Shown: positions 26,901-34,709, counted from the stretch's first letter. The stretch is 64,000 nt of DNA from Phormidesmis sp963710175 (GCA_963710175.1 CAVPZC010000001.1:62001-126000); one strand, 5' to 3'. Notes: generated from the sequence alone by a model not told the origin. Program-made: numbers and translations.

Positions 26901-28014
26901 TTTTGGTCCCTGAAAACTGGCAGGCTGCCTCGCTAAAGTCAGTTTGCATCAGGGAATTTGCATTGGTGAACCGAGGGGAGGTTCCTGTCAGTCCGCCATC
27001 GCCGATGAAATAAGCCAGCAGCTTAACCTGATGCTTAGGAAGAGGCTGTTGGCCGAAGATGGGTAAATGTCTAGGGACGGCAATGTGATCTCCTACCGCT
27101 AATTCAGACAAGGGCTGCCATCCTTTCATTGTCAGGTAGGGATGAGTCAACGTCGTCTTAACCTGTCGCCCCAGGCGAGTAGTCACCCTGAAGACAGGCT
27201 TCATGCCATCGTCTACGAAAGCAGAAGGCTGAGTAACTTCAAATCGCAAACGCTCATTTAGCGTCAGTAGGTCGGCCTGTTTATGGGTGTAGATAGCCTC
27301 AATGGTGGTAACCGAACCATCGGCTAACAAAATCTCAGCCTCGGCGCTAAGACACTTTCCCATTGCCGGACGAGCCGCCGCGATAATCAAGTCAGAGCGC
27401 TGAAAGCCCTGAGTCATTGCGTCTAAGTCGTAAAAACCGCAGGCCAGGCCGGGGAGCACCATGCCGAGCGATCGCTGCTCAATATCTGAAAATGTATCGG
27501 TCAAAATATCAGAAGTGGCCGTCAGTCCCTGCGTAGGCCGAATTTGAGTGATGCCAAACAGCGCCTGCTCAGACTGATCGAGCACTGTTTCTAAGGGCGT
27601 CTCGGTTTCATAGCCGAGTTGAATAATCTCACCGCCCGACTGAATCAGCTTACGGCGCGTGTATTTATCCAGCACCAGCTGGGCGTACTGGTCAATATTG
27701 GCCGCGCTGATGGTGCGATCTACCAGCTGCGCTAACCGGCTCTGACCGCCCACTTTCTCTAAGGTGCCTTTGTCTTTGAGCCAGGAGGCGATGCCCATCA
27801 TATCGGTCGGCAGCCCCCGTGCCTGCAAATCTAGCGCGGCCTGGTAAATGTTGCGGTGCGCCCCAATGTAAAACGCTTCTGGGCTGATAATCTCTGTTAC
27901 CCGACCAACCGCCTCTGGGTCAATCAAAATGCCGCCTAAAATTGCCTCTTCCGCCTCAATATTTTGCGGCGGCAGGCGGTCAATGGCGGGTTTGAAGCGG
28001 GGCTCTTGAACCAT
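23905..28014 (-). CDS. dnaB: Replicative DNA helicase DnaB carrying two inteins
   Basis: Hexameric 5'-3' replication fork helicase. The exteins assemble to about 452 residues, normal for DnaB: an N-terminal domain (NIEAEEAILGGILIDPEA), the RecA-like core with Walker A AARPAMGK/TS split by intein 1, Walker B VLIDYLQLM, and SDLRE/SGAIEQDADLI split by intein 2, then EIILTKHRNGPTGTVKLLF. The precursor is 1369 residues from the ATG at 28014; a longer in-frame start at 28062 adds 16 residues and is less likely since MVQEPRFKPAIDRLPP begins the conserved part. Splicing must occur for function because both inteins interrupt catalytic motifs. Confidence 0.97.
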   Translation of the reverse strand: MVQEPRFKPAIDRLPPQNIEAEEAILGGILIDPEAVGRVTEIISPEAFYIGAHRNIYQAALDLQARGLPTDMMGIASWLKDKGTLEKVGGQSRLAQLVDRTISAANIDQYAQLVLDKYTRRKLIQSGGEIIQLGYETETPLETVLDQSEQALFGITQIRPTQGLTATSDILTDTFSDIEQRSLGMVLPGLACGFYDLDAMTQGFQRSDLIIAAARPAMGKCLSAEAEILLADGSVTTIEAIYTHKQADLLTLNERLRFEVTQPSAFVDDGMKPVFRVTTRLGRQVKTTLTHPYLTMKGWQPLSELAVGDHIAVPRHLPIFGQQPLPKHQVKLLAYFIGDGGLTGTSPRFTNANSLMQTDFSEAACQFSGTKIRIDTSNGTRTPSLIVTADTEKLLQERRAFGERVEKLMRSLNISSRLLARRLNVSPSLITQWRQGKCAPQRDFFNQLCIALEVSAQQLAPQGYESIRWTGQNSLTAWLDDLGLWGCSARDKTIPSAVFTLPKDQLSLFLNRLFATDGWAAVLTSGQAQVSYASVCEKLARQIQHLLLRFGIVAAIKHRQVKYKETRRLAWQLDITDATSLSAFATEIGIFSKEAAVRQVLEAIEGKKYHTNKDLIPVEVWDALKVAKGKESWVGLARLAGLTGSSNIHIGKRALSRCRLSALAIALDHKPLQDLATSDIYWDAIVSIEAVGQQQVYDLTIPNTHNFVANDVCVHNTSFVLNIARNIAGTHKQPVAVFSLEMSKAQLIYRLLSSEAKIESGRLRTGRISQHEWEPMGHAINTLSQLPIFIDDTPGIGVTEIRSKARRLQAEQGGSLGLVLIDYLQLMEGAGDNRVQELSKITRSLKGLARELNVPIIALSQLSRGVESRTNKRPMMSDLRECVTGDTLVWLADGRRLPIADLVGTTPEVISLNTQGQLIQAKTDLVWQVGVKPIYEIMTASGRKLKATGKHRLYTFDGWQRLNALKAGDRIAVANHMPQMSPSIEPWSEAQIILLGHLIGDGSYLKHQPLRYTTASEENSAAVQAAAEAFGCKVNRHAGKGNWHQLVISGNGNRWHPAGVGLWLKELGIFNQRSAEKHIPAEVFQLADKQIACLLQHLWATDGCIGSYPQKNRNTKRTNIFFSTISEQLARDVMALLLRLRISSRMRWSKSQCYNVHIHEKNHQLRFLEVVGAFGSKVEAAVEAKANLLSTGDANPNRDTIPVEVFNMVRRAMQEQGISQRRMAALRGTSYGGSAHFKFSPSRDVVSSYASILESQELKAIATSDIFWDNVVSIKAIGEEPVYDLTVPGPAAWMADGIVSHNSGAIEQDADLIMMLYREEYYDPDTPDRGIAEIILTKHRNGPTGTVKLLFQPEYTQFLNRASDLSNRG
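24109..25371 (-). mobile_element. DnaB intein 2 (SDLRE/SGAI site), LAGLIDADG homing type
   Basis: 421 residues between SDLRE and SGAIEQ. It starts CVTGDTLVWLADG, has a block B-like TGKHRLYT, and ends VYDLTVPGPAAWMADGIVSHN before Ser (+1). LAGLIDADG helices lie at about 113-122 (LLGHLIGDGS) and 214-223 (LQHLWATDGC). A GISQRRMAALRGTSYGG helix-turn-helix-like stretch sits at 336-352. This is the known second DnaB intein site; splicing residues are intact. Confidence 0.95.
25867..27354 (-). mobile_element. DnaB intein 1 (Walker A site), LAGLIDADG homing type
   Basis: 496 residues between PAMGK and TSF. It starts with Cys (CLSAEAEILLADG, block A), has block B TLTHPYLTM, and ends VYDLTIPNTHNF...CVHN before Thr (+1), so all splicing residues are present. 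Two LAGLIDADG helices appear at about 112-121 (LLAYFIGDGG) and 288-299 (LFLNRLFATDGW), giving a complete endonuclease. Between them, residues about 183-242 look like an XRE-type helix-turn-helix, unusual for this position. Confidence 0.95.
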
Positions 28015-28142
28015 AGGGAAGCGGAGAGAATCTGCTTTAAATAGTAAAAGGGCAGAGAGCAAGATCGCTCCCTACCCTCATTAAATTAACAGAACATTTG
28101 TACTGTCTGCCATTGAGTATGCGCTGCGTATAGTCGAAATGA

Positions 28143-28604
28143 CTAATCTGCCGCGACTCTCAGGTTGATGGTGGCTGTGACTTCACTGTGTAGCTTGATG
28201 TCTACTTTGTACTCACCGAGCTTGTTAATATCTGGCAGGGTGATTTCGCGGCGGTCTACTTCTTTTCCGGCGTTCTCCTGGATCACTTCAGCGACTTCAG
28301 CAGCGGTGACCGTTCCAAAGATAGCGTCGTCTTCACCAACGGCTTTTTTCACAGTGAACATACCGATGGTATTAAGCGCAGTCTTAGTGGCTTCAGCCTC
28401 TTGCTTAATCGCTTCTAGGCGCTGGCGCTCTTGCTCGCGGCGACGCTCTACCTGCTTGAGCACGCCGGGTGTCGCCCTGTATGCCAAACTGCGCGGAACT
28501 AAGTAATTGCGAGCATAGCCGGAGGCGACTTCTACTAAGTCACCATTGTTGCCAAGTTTGGGGACGTCCTGATTGAGGACTAATTGAGTTCTTTTTTTCG
28601 CCAT
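28143..28604 (-). CDS. rplI: 50S ribosomal protein L9
   Basis: Two-domain ribosomal protein L9, 153 residues. The N-terminal domain carries VKPDVPKLGNNG-type sequence (LNQDVPKLGNNGDLVEVASGYARNYLVPR), a signature for binding 23S rRNA; a long charged helix (about 45-75) links it to the C-terminal domain. It lies upstream of dnaB on the same strand with 81-129 bp between, the common rplI-dnaB order in bacteria, so cotranscription is likely. Confidence 0.97.
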   Translation of the reverse strand: MAKKRTQLVLNQDVPKLGNNGDLVEVASGYARNYLVPRSLAYRATPGVLKQVERRREQERQRLEAIKQEAEATKTALNTIGMFTVKKAVGEDDAIFGTVTAAEVAEVIQENAGKEVDRREITLPDINKLGEYKVDIKLHSEVTATINLRVAAD

Positions 28605-28692
28605 GGCTCTTACTAAATTTTTCCAGCGCAGTTTACCAGCTTACCGAAATGAGGCGCTAGGTGCAACTCAAAAATGCGCTAATATTTCCCGC

Positions 28693-29466
28693 TTAGAATC
28701 GATCCTTCATTTCGCGGATGCGGGCGAATACGGTAACCGGGTTTCGACTGCGGGCGGCTGACTGAAGAGCGGGGCTGTCCCAGCGGAGAAAGGGATTGGT
28801 GGCTTTTTCTTCGGCTAGCAGTGAGGGGACGGTGGGCTGGTTTTGCTGGCGGGCGGTGGTGACGTTTTGCAGGCGCGATCGCAGTTCCTCATTTTCCCCA
28901 TCCACGCTCACCGCAAACTTCAAATTATTCAGCGTGTACTCATGTCCGCACCACACCCGCGTATTGTCTGGCAGCTGACGCAGCTTGCCCAGCGAAATTG
29001 CCATCTGCTCAGCCGTTCCTTCAAACAGCTTACCGCAGCCGCCCGCGAACAGCGTATCGCCAGAAAACAGATCACCGGGCTCTCCATCTTCCGCCGGGGT
29101 GAAGTAATAGGCAATGTGGGCCCGGGTATGGCCGGGGACGAAAAAGACTTCGCCCGTGCGGCCCGCGAATTGGACGCGATCGCCCTGCCCTAAAAAGTGC
29201 TGCTGTCCCGGTATGCGCCCCTGGTCCTGCGCGCCGCCGTAGACCTGCGCGTCGGGAAAGCGATCTAGCAGCTGGCGATTGCCGCCGACATGGTCATTGT
29301 GGTGATGCGTATTAAAAATGGTGACCAGCGTAGCGCCGAGCTGATCGAGCTTTTTGAGCACGGGCGGGGCATCGGCAGGATCTACCACGGCTGCCGTGTT
29401 ATCAGCCAGATTGTGTAAGACGTAAATGTAGTTATCGGAGCGGGCAGGCAGGCGATAGATTTCCAT
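28693..29466 (-). CDS. gloB: Hydroxyacylglutathione hydrolase (glyoxalase II)
   Basis: Metallo-beta-lactamase-fold thioesterase that releases glutathione and D-lactate from S-lactoylglutathione in methylglyoxal detoxification. The binuclear metal motif is THHHNDHVGG near residue 55, with further ligands in VPGHTRAHIAYY, FSGDTLFAGGCGKLFEG and CGHEYTLNN. The C-terminal glutathione-binding part (NPFLRWDSP) is present. Length 257 is typical. Start is the ATG at 29466; no operon partner is obvious, though rplI follows on the same strand after 88 bp. Confidence 0.95.
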   Translation of the reverse strand: MEIYRLPARSDNYIYVLHNLADNTAAVVDPADAPPVLKKLDQLGATLVTIFNTHHHNDHVGGNRQLLDRFPDAQVYGGAQDQGRIPGQQHFLGQGDRVQFAGRTGEVFFVPGHTRAHIAYYFTPAEDGEPGDLFSGDTLFAGGCGKLFEGTAEQMAISLGKLRQLPDNTRVWCGHEYTLNNLKFAVSVDGENEELRSRLQNVTTARQQNQPTVPSLLAEEKATNPFLRWDSPALQSAARSRNPVTVFARIREMKDRF

Positions 29467-29613
29467 AGAGCAGGGTCGAAAATTAAATAAGTGAATGAAT
29501 GCTTTGATCCGCAGTCTTAATGGTCAGGGTTATGTAGGCTTCTGACCTCTGCTGATTGCAGTATTTTGCTGTAGGAGCCGTCTCGAACGAATTTTGCTGA
29601 GCTGATGAGGACA

Positions 29614-29664
29614 GGCTGAGAATGGTCTGTGAGATTTTCACGCTGACCCTCAGCTATTCTCAGC
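29614..29664. repeat. Hairpin upstream of the repeat-protein gene
   Basis: GCTGAGAAT (29615-29623) pairs with ATTCTCAGC (29656-29664); within the loop GTGA and TCAC can also pair. It lies about 100 bp before the ATG at 29765 and might be a leader structure or an upstream terminator. No T tract follows directly. Confidence 0.5.
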
Positions 29665-29764
29665 AAGCCTTTAATCGGCCCTCAGACGATAGCCCGGCGC
29701 AGCTGGCATTCTTAAATCAGTGAAGCACACTTCCCTCTACTAAGTTTTCAAGGAGCCACCCATC

Positions 29765-30133
29765 ATGAAACGCCAATTTTTGACCGCTTTGTTTTTGACT
29801 GCTGCGACTGTCGCCGTTGCCCCTATCGCCAACGCTGCTGAAGTGAAGCCTACCGACCTGCAAGCGCTTCGCTATGAAGTGCTAGATCGAGGCGGGGCCA
29901 AATCTGTTGAAGATATTCAAGCTACTCGGCTAGCGTTTTTAGAGAACCAAAGCAAAGCCGTCGAGAACATTCAATCTGCTCGGCTAGAGCATCTAGACAG
30001 CCAAAGCAAGGCTATTGATAATCTTCAAGAAGCTCGTCTGGAGCACTTAGATAGCCAGACCAAAGCTGTTGATAATCTTCAAGAAGCTCGGTTAAATGGT
30101 CTTGATGCACGTTCAAAAACTAGCGATCGCTAA
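29765..30133 (+). CDS. Secreted protein built of 18-residue repeats
   Basis: Function unknown, 122 residues. A clear signal peptide ends IANA/AEV (cleavage after residue 24). The mature part is four near-exact 18-residue units from Lys46 to Ser117 (pattern KAVENIQxARLEHLDSQS), preceded by one diverged unit and followed by a short basic/acidic tail. Eighteen residues equal five helical turns, so the conserved Ile/Leu-Gln, Arg-Leu and Leu-Asp lie on one face and a long exposed helix is likely. ATG chosen with a GGAG just upstream (AAGGAGCC). It is flanked downstream by a dispersed hairpin repeat. Possible roles (envelope, adhesion, stress) are guesses. Confidence 0.8.
   Translation: MKRQFLTALFLTAATVAVAPIANAAEVKPTDLQALRYEVLDRGGAKSVEDIQATRLAFLENQSKAVENIQSARLEHLDSQSKAIDNLQEARLEHLDSQTKAVDNLQEARLNGLDARSKTSDR
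29900..30115 (+). repeat. Four 54-bp tandem repeats
   Basis: Codons 46-117 of the gene at 29765 form four 54-bp units; units 3 and 4 share the block GATAATCTTCAAGAAGCTCG unchanged. All are in frame. Such repeats can change copy number by slippage, so the length is likely variable between strains. Confidence 0.85.
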
Positions 30134-30158
30134 CAGCCACCTTGACCAGGTTTAGACT

Positions 30159-30230
30159 CTATAGCTCCTGTCGAGTTGCTTGGAACACTTTTATCGGCTG
30201 AAACCATTATCTGACAACAGGCAACTCGAC
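30159..30230. repeat. Dispersed hairpin repeat, copy 2
   Basis: The left arm 30159-30179 is identical in 21 of 21 bases to the arm at 15612; the middle matches apart from scattered changes; the right arm GCAACTCGAC (30221-30230) pairs perfectly with the last ten bases of the left arm. The outer part of the right arm found in copy 1 is missing. Confidence 0.8.
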
Positions 30231-30291
30231 TAGCAAAGTAAGAATGCATCCTTGCTTTGCTATCCCAAAACATTAGCCGCTATTTGCCCCA

Positions 30292-30795
30292 ATGCTGTAC
30301 GCTGCCTACGGATCCAATCTGCACCCAATGCGTATTAGGCAGCGATCGCCCACCGCCCACCTGCTAGGAACGGCTGCTGTCCCTGACCTATCTCTGCGAT
30401 TCCACAAGCGTGGCTACACAGATTTCTCAGGTAAATGCAATATCGCGCCCTGTCAAAACGGCCTGATCTATGTCGCCATCTATGAGATATCGACTGCTGA
30501 GATGGCTTTGCTTGACCGTAGCGAGGGAGCCGGCTCTGGATACGATAGAGCGCTAATTGGCGTCGATGGATTCGGGGATTGCGTTACCTACCGGGCAGCG
30601 GCCACGCACATTGACGAATCTCTATCGCCGCTGTCTTGGTACAAGGCGCTTGTGCTAATAGGCTGTGAGCAACTGGCGTTCCCAGAGCGCTATATTGAGG
30701 CAATTCGCGCGGTTACAGCCGTACGGGATGAGGATGGCGATCGCCACAATACCCACATGCAGCTAGTAAAAAAGTGTGCAGATTGGCGGCCATAG
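30292..30795 (+). CDS. Gamma-glutamylcyclotransferase-like protein
   Basis: Fold seen in gamma-glutamylcyclotransferases, which release 5-oxoproline from gamma-glutamyl compounds. The N-terminal substrate-pocket motif is YAAYGSNLHP at residues 3-12, with the acidic LLDRSEGAGSGY segment (catalytic Glu likely at about 77-79) at the expected place. Length 167 is usual. It stands alone, with the hairpin repeat just upstream and a convergent Uma2 gene beyond. Substrate unclear; glutathione breakdown or removal of N-terminal gamma-glutamyl amines are possible. Confidence 0.82.
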   Translation: MLYAAYGSNLHPMRIRQRSPTAHLLGTAAVPDLSLRFHKRGYTDFSGKCNIAPCQNGLIYVAIYEISTAEMALLDRSEGAGSGYDRALIGVDGFGDCVTYRAAATHIDESLSPLSWYKALVLIGCEQLAFPERYIEAIRAVTAVRDEDGDRHNTHMQLVKKCADWRP

Positions 30796-30859
30796 CGACG
30801 GTAATTTTTGCTGTAAAGCCAAAGTGTTCGAGGGTTTATCCGGCCTTATTTATCCGTCC

Positions 30860-31450
30860 TCACGCTGACAAAATCGCCTGACGAAAAGCTTTCACAGCCT
30901 CAACATGTCGAGGCATATTAATGCATCGAAGAAGTATGGAGATGTCTAATTCTGGCAGCTCTTCACTGACGGCAATCTGTTCATAGTCAACGCCTTGCTC
31001 GTCAATTCTTAAATGGTAAATGGCGAGATTTCCACTCTGAAAAAACCATACTTCAGGGATTCTTAGCCGCTTATAGGCTTCTAGCTTGTCGATGCCACCG
31101 CTGGTAACGACAACTTCAATCACCAAATCTGGATTGGCTTGATTCGATGCCAGCCTGTAGGACTTATCCGCCTCGCGTTTAACTAGCCCTGCTTCACTTT
31201 CCAAGGTCATCGAACCTGTAGGCGTATAGTCTATCCCTAGCTGAAGTAGGTAGAGATCCAGCAGCGTGCCAATGCGTTCTTTGATAGTTTCGTGCTGCTC
31301 TCCGGGCATTCGCCGAATCTCCAAAACGCCATCCAAAAAAGATAGCCGCACGCCTGGGCGAGTAAGCAGCTGCGCGGTCGCCTTGAATTCTCGCCAGGTT
31401 AAGCCGCCAATTGTGATCGGCTGATCGGGTTGGGTAAGTGTTTGAGTCAT
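30860..31450 (-). CDS. Uma2 family (DUF820) putative nuclease
   Basis: PD-(D/E)XK-like fold family that is abundant in cyanobacteria. Visible landmarks are GVLEIRRMPGEQHETI, then PDLVIEVVVTSGGIDKLEAYKRLRIPEVWFF, where Asp/Glu of PDLVIEV and the Lys form the nuclease-like site. Length 196 is normal. These proteins are annotated as endonucleases but activity has rarely been shown. A second Uma2 or antitoxin partner is not adjacent. It lies beside the ATP synthase operon terminator on the same strand. Confidence 0.88.
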   Translation of the reverse strand: MTQTLTQPDQPITIGGLTWREFKATAQLLTRPGVRLSFLDGVLEIRRMPGEQHETIKERIGTLLDLYLLQLGIDYTPTGSMTLESEAGLVKREADKSYRLASNQANPDLVIEVVVTSGGIDKLEAYKRLRIPEVWFFQSGNLAIYHLRIDEQGVDYEQIAVSEELPELDISILLRCINMPRHVEAVKAFRQAILSA

Positions 31451-31501
31451 CTCGTGTCAATCTTGCTGCCTGTCTGTATTCTAATCAAAATCTAATCGAT
31501 C

Positions 31502-31527
31502 AAAAAAGCAGGGCCGGAGCCCTGCTT
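31502..31527 (-). terminator. Rho-independent terminator of the ATP synthase operon
   Basis: AAGCAGGGC (31506-31514) and GCCCTGCTT (31519-31527) form a perfect 9-bp stem with a 4-base loop; on the minus strand it is followed by TTTTT. It lies 36 bp after the gamma-subunit stop. Confidence 0.93.
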
Positions 31528-31562
31528 AGTCGTCGAAGCTATCAAAGAAATTAGCCCAGTCA

Positions 31563-32516
31563 TTAGCCCAGTGCGGCTGCACCGCCCACCACTTCCAAAA
31601 TTTCCTGGGTAATGGCGGCCTGCCGGGCCTTGTTATAAGAAAGCGTGAGCGACTTCATCAGATCTTTGGCGTTTTCACTCGCACTGTTCATGGCCGTCAT
31701 CCGTGAAGCTAGCTCACTGGCGGCGGACTCTTGCATCGCTCTCAAAATTTGGTTGTTGAGATATAGGGGCAGCAGGGCGTCTAAAATTTGAGCTGGATTT
31801 TGCTCAAAAATCATGTCTTTAGGAAACTCGCTGCCTTCCGACTGTGGTGCGGCGGCGCGCTCCACCGCTAAACGACCTTCTCGGCTGGTGAGCCGAAAAA
31901 TCTCATCGTCACTGGACTCCAACCCCTGTGGGTCGAGCGGTAGCAGCGTTTGCGTGACTGGCTTATTGCTCACCAAAGAGAGAAACTTGGTGTAGACCAG
32001 CTCAACTCTATCGACCGATTCCGATAAGAATAGAGAAAGCAGCTCGTCAGCAATCATGGAGGCTTCTGCTGCGGTCGGAATTTGCTCTAAGCCGGTGTAT
32101 TTGGCGTCAATCGGCGCGTTGCGGCGCTCGAAGTACTGAACGGCCTTACGACCGACCAACACATAGGAAAAATCTAGACCTTCTGCCTTGATCTCTTTGG
32201 CCCGGTTCTCAGCTCGGCGAATGACGTTGGCATTGTAGCCTCCGCAGAGGCCGCGATCGCCCGAAATCACCAAAAGCGACACCTTCTCCACATCCCGCTG
32301 CTGCAAAAGCGGCAGGTCAGAGGTATCTTCAAACTTCAAGCGGCTCTGCAAACCATACAGCACTTGGGCCAGACGGTCGGCAAAGGGCCGGGTGGCATTG
32401 ACCTGAGCCTGAGCCCGGCGCACTTTGGCAGCGGCCACTAGCCGCATGGCCTCGGTAATTTTGCGTGTGTTCTTGACCGTCTGAATGCGATCGCGAATCA
32501 GTTTTAAATTAGCCAT
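31563..32516 (-). CDS. atpG: ATP synthase gamma subunit
   Basis: Central rotor shaft of F1. The N-terminal helix (LKLIRDRIQTVKNTRKITEAMRLVAA) and C-terminal helix (SLTLSYNKARQAAITQEILEVVGGAAAL) that form the coiled-coil shaft are intact. Around residues 195-240 it carries the roughly 40-residue insertion typical of cyanobacterial and plastid gamma (LESSDDEIFRLTSREGRL), here without cysteines, so it lacks the thiol switch of plants. Length 317. Last gene of the operon, two bases after atpA. Plastid-style name is atpC. Confidence 0.97.
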   Translation of the reverse strand: MANLKLIRDRIQTVKNTRKITEAMRLVAAAKVRRAQAQVNATRPFADRLAQVLYGLQSRLKFEDTSDLPLLQQRDVEKVSLLVISGDRGLCGGYNANVIRRAENRAKEIKAEGLDFSYVLVGRKAVQYFERRNAPIDAKYTGLEQIPTAAEASMIADELLSLFLSESVDRVELVYTKFLSLVSNKPVTQTLLPLDPQGLESSDDEIFRLTSREGRLAVERAAAPQSEGSEFPKDMIFEQNPAQILDALLPLYLNNQILRAMQESAASELASRMTAMNSASENAKDLMKSLTLSYNKARQAAITQEILEVVGGAAALG

Positions 32517-32518
32517 AG

Positions 32519-34036
32519 TTACGCTGCCGCCATAAATGCCTGCTTGCTCTCTGCGATCGCCTCTTCTAAAAGTTTAATCGCGTCGTCAGTCAACACCTTC
32601 TTACTGTTGATTTCTTCAACAAAAGCCTGCTTACTGGTGTTGAGATAAGACGTTAGCTCACTCACATAGCCAGCCACTTTATCCACCGGAATGTCATCGA
32701 GCTTACCGTTGATGCCCGCATAGATAATCGCCACCTGCTCAGGCAAAGTGCGCGGCGAATACTGCTTTTGCTTCAAAATTTCACGTAGCCGCTGACCGCG
32801 TGCCAGCTGAGCTTGGGTTGCCGGGTCCAGGTCAGAAGCAAACTGAGCAAAGGCTTGCAGCTCATCAAACTGAGCTAGCTCTAGCTTCACCTTGCCGGCT
32901 ACCTTTTTAATGGCTTTAGTTTGCGCAGCAGAGCCCACTCGTGATACCGAAATACCCGCGTTAATGGCTGGCCGTAGTCCCGAGTTGAATAGGTCAGAAG
33001 AAAGGAAAATCTGGCCGTCTGTAATCGAAATGACGTTGGTGGGAATATACGCCGAAACGTCGCCCGCCTGTGTTTCGATAATTGGCAGGGCGGTCATGCT
33101 GCCTTCGCCAAGTTCGGGGCTGAGCTTAGCAGCTCGCTCCAGCAGGCGAGAGTGAAGATAAAATACATCGCCAGGATAAGCCTCACGACCGGGCGGACGC
33201 TTCAGCAGCAGGGACATTTGACGGTAGGCCTGAGCCTGCTTGGTCAAGTCATCGTAAATGACCAGCGTGGCTTTGCCCTTGTACATGAAGTACTCGGCAA
33301 TAGACGCGCCTGTATAAGGAGCCAAATACTGAATCGCCGCTGGGTCGTTAGCGTTAGCCGCTACTACGACGGTGTAGTCGAGCGCGCCGCGATCTTCGAG
33401 TACGCCCACGACCTGAGCGACGGAAGAGGCTTTTTGACCGATGGCCACGTACACGCAGATGACGTCCTGGTCGGCCTGATTGAGAATGGTGTCGATGGCG
33501 ATCGCTGTCTTCCCGGTCTGACGGTCACCAATAATCAGCTCGCGCTGACCCCGGCCAATGGGAATCATCGCATCAATTGCCGTAATGCCCGTCTGCAAGG
33601 GCTCGTAAACCGACTTTCGCTCAATAATACCTGGCGCAGGTGACTCGATCAGGCGAGTCTCACTGGTCTGGATATCGCCTTTACCATCAATAGGGCGGCC
33701 TAACGTATCGACAACGCGGCCCAGCATCGCTTCGCCTACCGGCACAGAAGCAATCTTACCGGTAGATTTTACCGTGCTGCCTTCCTGAATCTTACGGCCT
33801 GTGCCCATCAGCACCGCACCGACGTTGTCTTCTTCCAGGTTGAGGGCAATGCCCGCTGTGCCGTCTTCAAATTCCAGCAGCTCGCCAGCCATGGTGTTGT
33901 CTAGGCCATAGATGCGGGCGATGCCGTCGCCTACCTGCAAGACCGTACCGACGCTATCCGCCTTTATATCCTGGTCGTACTGCTCTATCTGCTGCTGAAT
34001 AATGCTGCTAATTTCGTCTGGTCTGATACTTACCAT
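32519..34036 (-). CDS. atpA: ATP synthase alpha subunit
   Basis: Non-catalytic nucleotide-binding subunit of the F1 hexamer, 505 residues. Walker A is GDRQTGKTA, the Walker B strand is ATLVIYDDL, and the arginine finger region SRVGSAAQTKA (VSRVGSAAQ) is present. The N-terminus (SIRPDEISSIIQQQIEQYD) is the delta-binding helix. Start ATG at 34036, with 127 bp to the delta gene upstream, the largest gap in the distal half of the operon. Confidence 0.98.
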   Translation of the reverse strand: MVSIRPDEISSIIQQQIEQYDQDIKADSVGTVLQVGDGIARIYGLDNTMAGELLEFEDGTAGIALNLEEDNVGAVLMGTGRKIQEGSTVKSTGKIASVPVGEAMLGRVVDTLGRPIDGKGDIQTSETRLIESPAPGIIERKSVYEPLQTGITAIDAMIPIGRGQRELIIGDRQTGKTAIAIDTILNQADQDVICVYVAIGQKASSVAQVVGVLEDRGALDYTVVVAANANDPAAIQYLAPYTGASIAEYFMYKGKATLVIYDDLTKQAQAYRQMSLLLKRPPGREAYPGDVFYLHSRLLERAAKLSPELGEGSMTALPIIETQAGDVSAYIPTNVISITDGQIFLSSDLFNSGLRPAINAGISVSRVGSAAQTKAIKKVAGKVKLELAQFDELQAFAQFASDLDPATQAQLARGQRLREILKQKQYSPRTLPEQVAIIYAGINGKLDDIPVDKVAGYVSELTSYLNTSKQAFVEEINSKKVLTDDAIKLLEEAIAESKQAFMAAA

Positions 34037-34163
34037 GAGGATTCGCTCTTAACTACCGATATGTACTGTAACTGGGGCCAAAATTTGAGGCGAAACTGGA
34101 ATAAACTTTTGGGCAACTTCTGGGTGGAGCTGCTAGCGGTCAAGGCTCTGCTGTCGAACCAGT

Positions 34164-34709
34164 CTAAGCGCCTAGCTGCAAACCAATACGGCGCAGCTGC
34201 CCGCGCATACTAGCATCCAAAACCTGAGAGCCAATTTTAATAATTACCCCGCCAATTAGCTCAGGGTCAACGCGAGACTCTAGCTCAACCGACTGAGCAT
34301 CGCTCATGCTCAGCACCTTCTGGCGCACCGTTTCTTTCTGCTCATCAGTCAGTTCAACAGCTGATATCACTTCAGCTAGTACCGTCTGCTTCAGCTCCCG
34401 TACTTTGGTCTGAAACTCTTGCAGAATCGGCTCAACCAGATAGATGCGGCCCTTGTCTATTAGCAGCATCAGAAAGTTTTTCATCTGCTGATCGGTATTG
34501 TCTCCTAATATTTGAGTCAATACGCCTCGCTTGGCGTCGGTGTTGGCAATCGGACTAGCCAAAAACGTCGACAGGTCGTCTGACTCTTTTAGCAGGGTGA
34601 GCAAATCGTCAGTAGTCCCGCTAATCTCATCAACTTTGTCTTTTGACTGGGCAATCGATAGGAGCGCCTGAGCGTAGGGAGCGGCGACCTGTGAAGTAGC
34701 AATACTCAT
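34164..34709 (-). CDS. atpH: ATP synthase delta subunit
   Basis: Peripheral-stalk subunit (OSCP homologue) linking b/b' to the alpha N-terminus; 181 residues. The N-terminal helical domain begins VAAPYAQALLSIAQ, and the C-terminal signature is RVDPELIGGVIIKIGSQVLDASMRGQL. The start lies 10 bp after the b-subunit stop. In plastid-style naming this is atpD. Confidence 0.96.
   Translation of the reverse strand: MSIATSQVAAPYAQALLSIAQSKDKVDEISGTTDDLLTLLKESDDLSTFLASPIANTDAKRGVLTQILGDNTDQQMKNFLMLLIDKGRIYLVEPILQEFQTKVRELKQTVLAEVISAVELTDEQKETVRQKVLSMSDAQSVELESRVDPELIGGVIIKIGSQVLDASMRGQLRRIGLQLGA

Noticed and set aside
31563..32516. Missing cysteines in the gamma-subunit insertion as an oddity
   Set aside because: A cysteine-free insertion is the normal cyanobacterial form, not a change in this strain.
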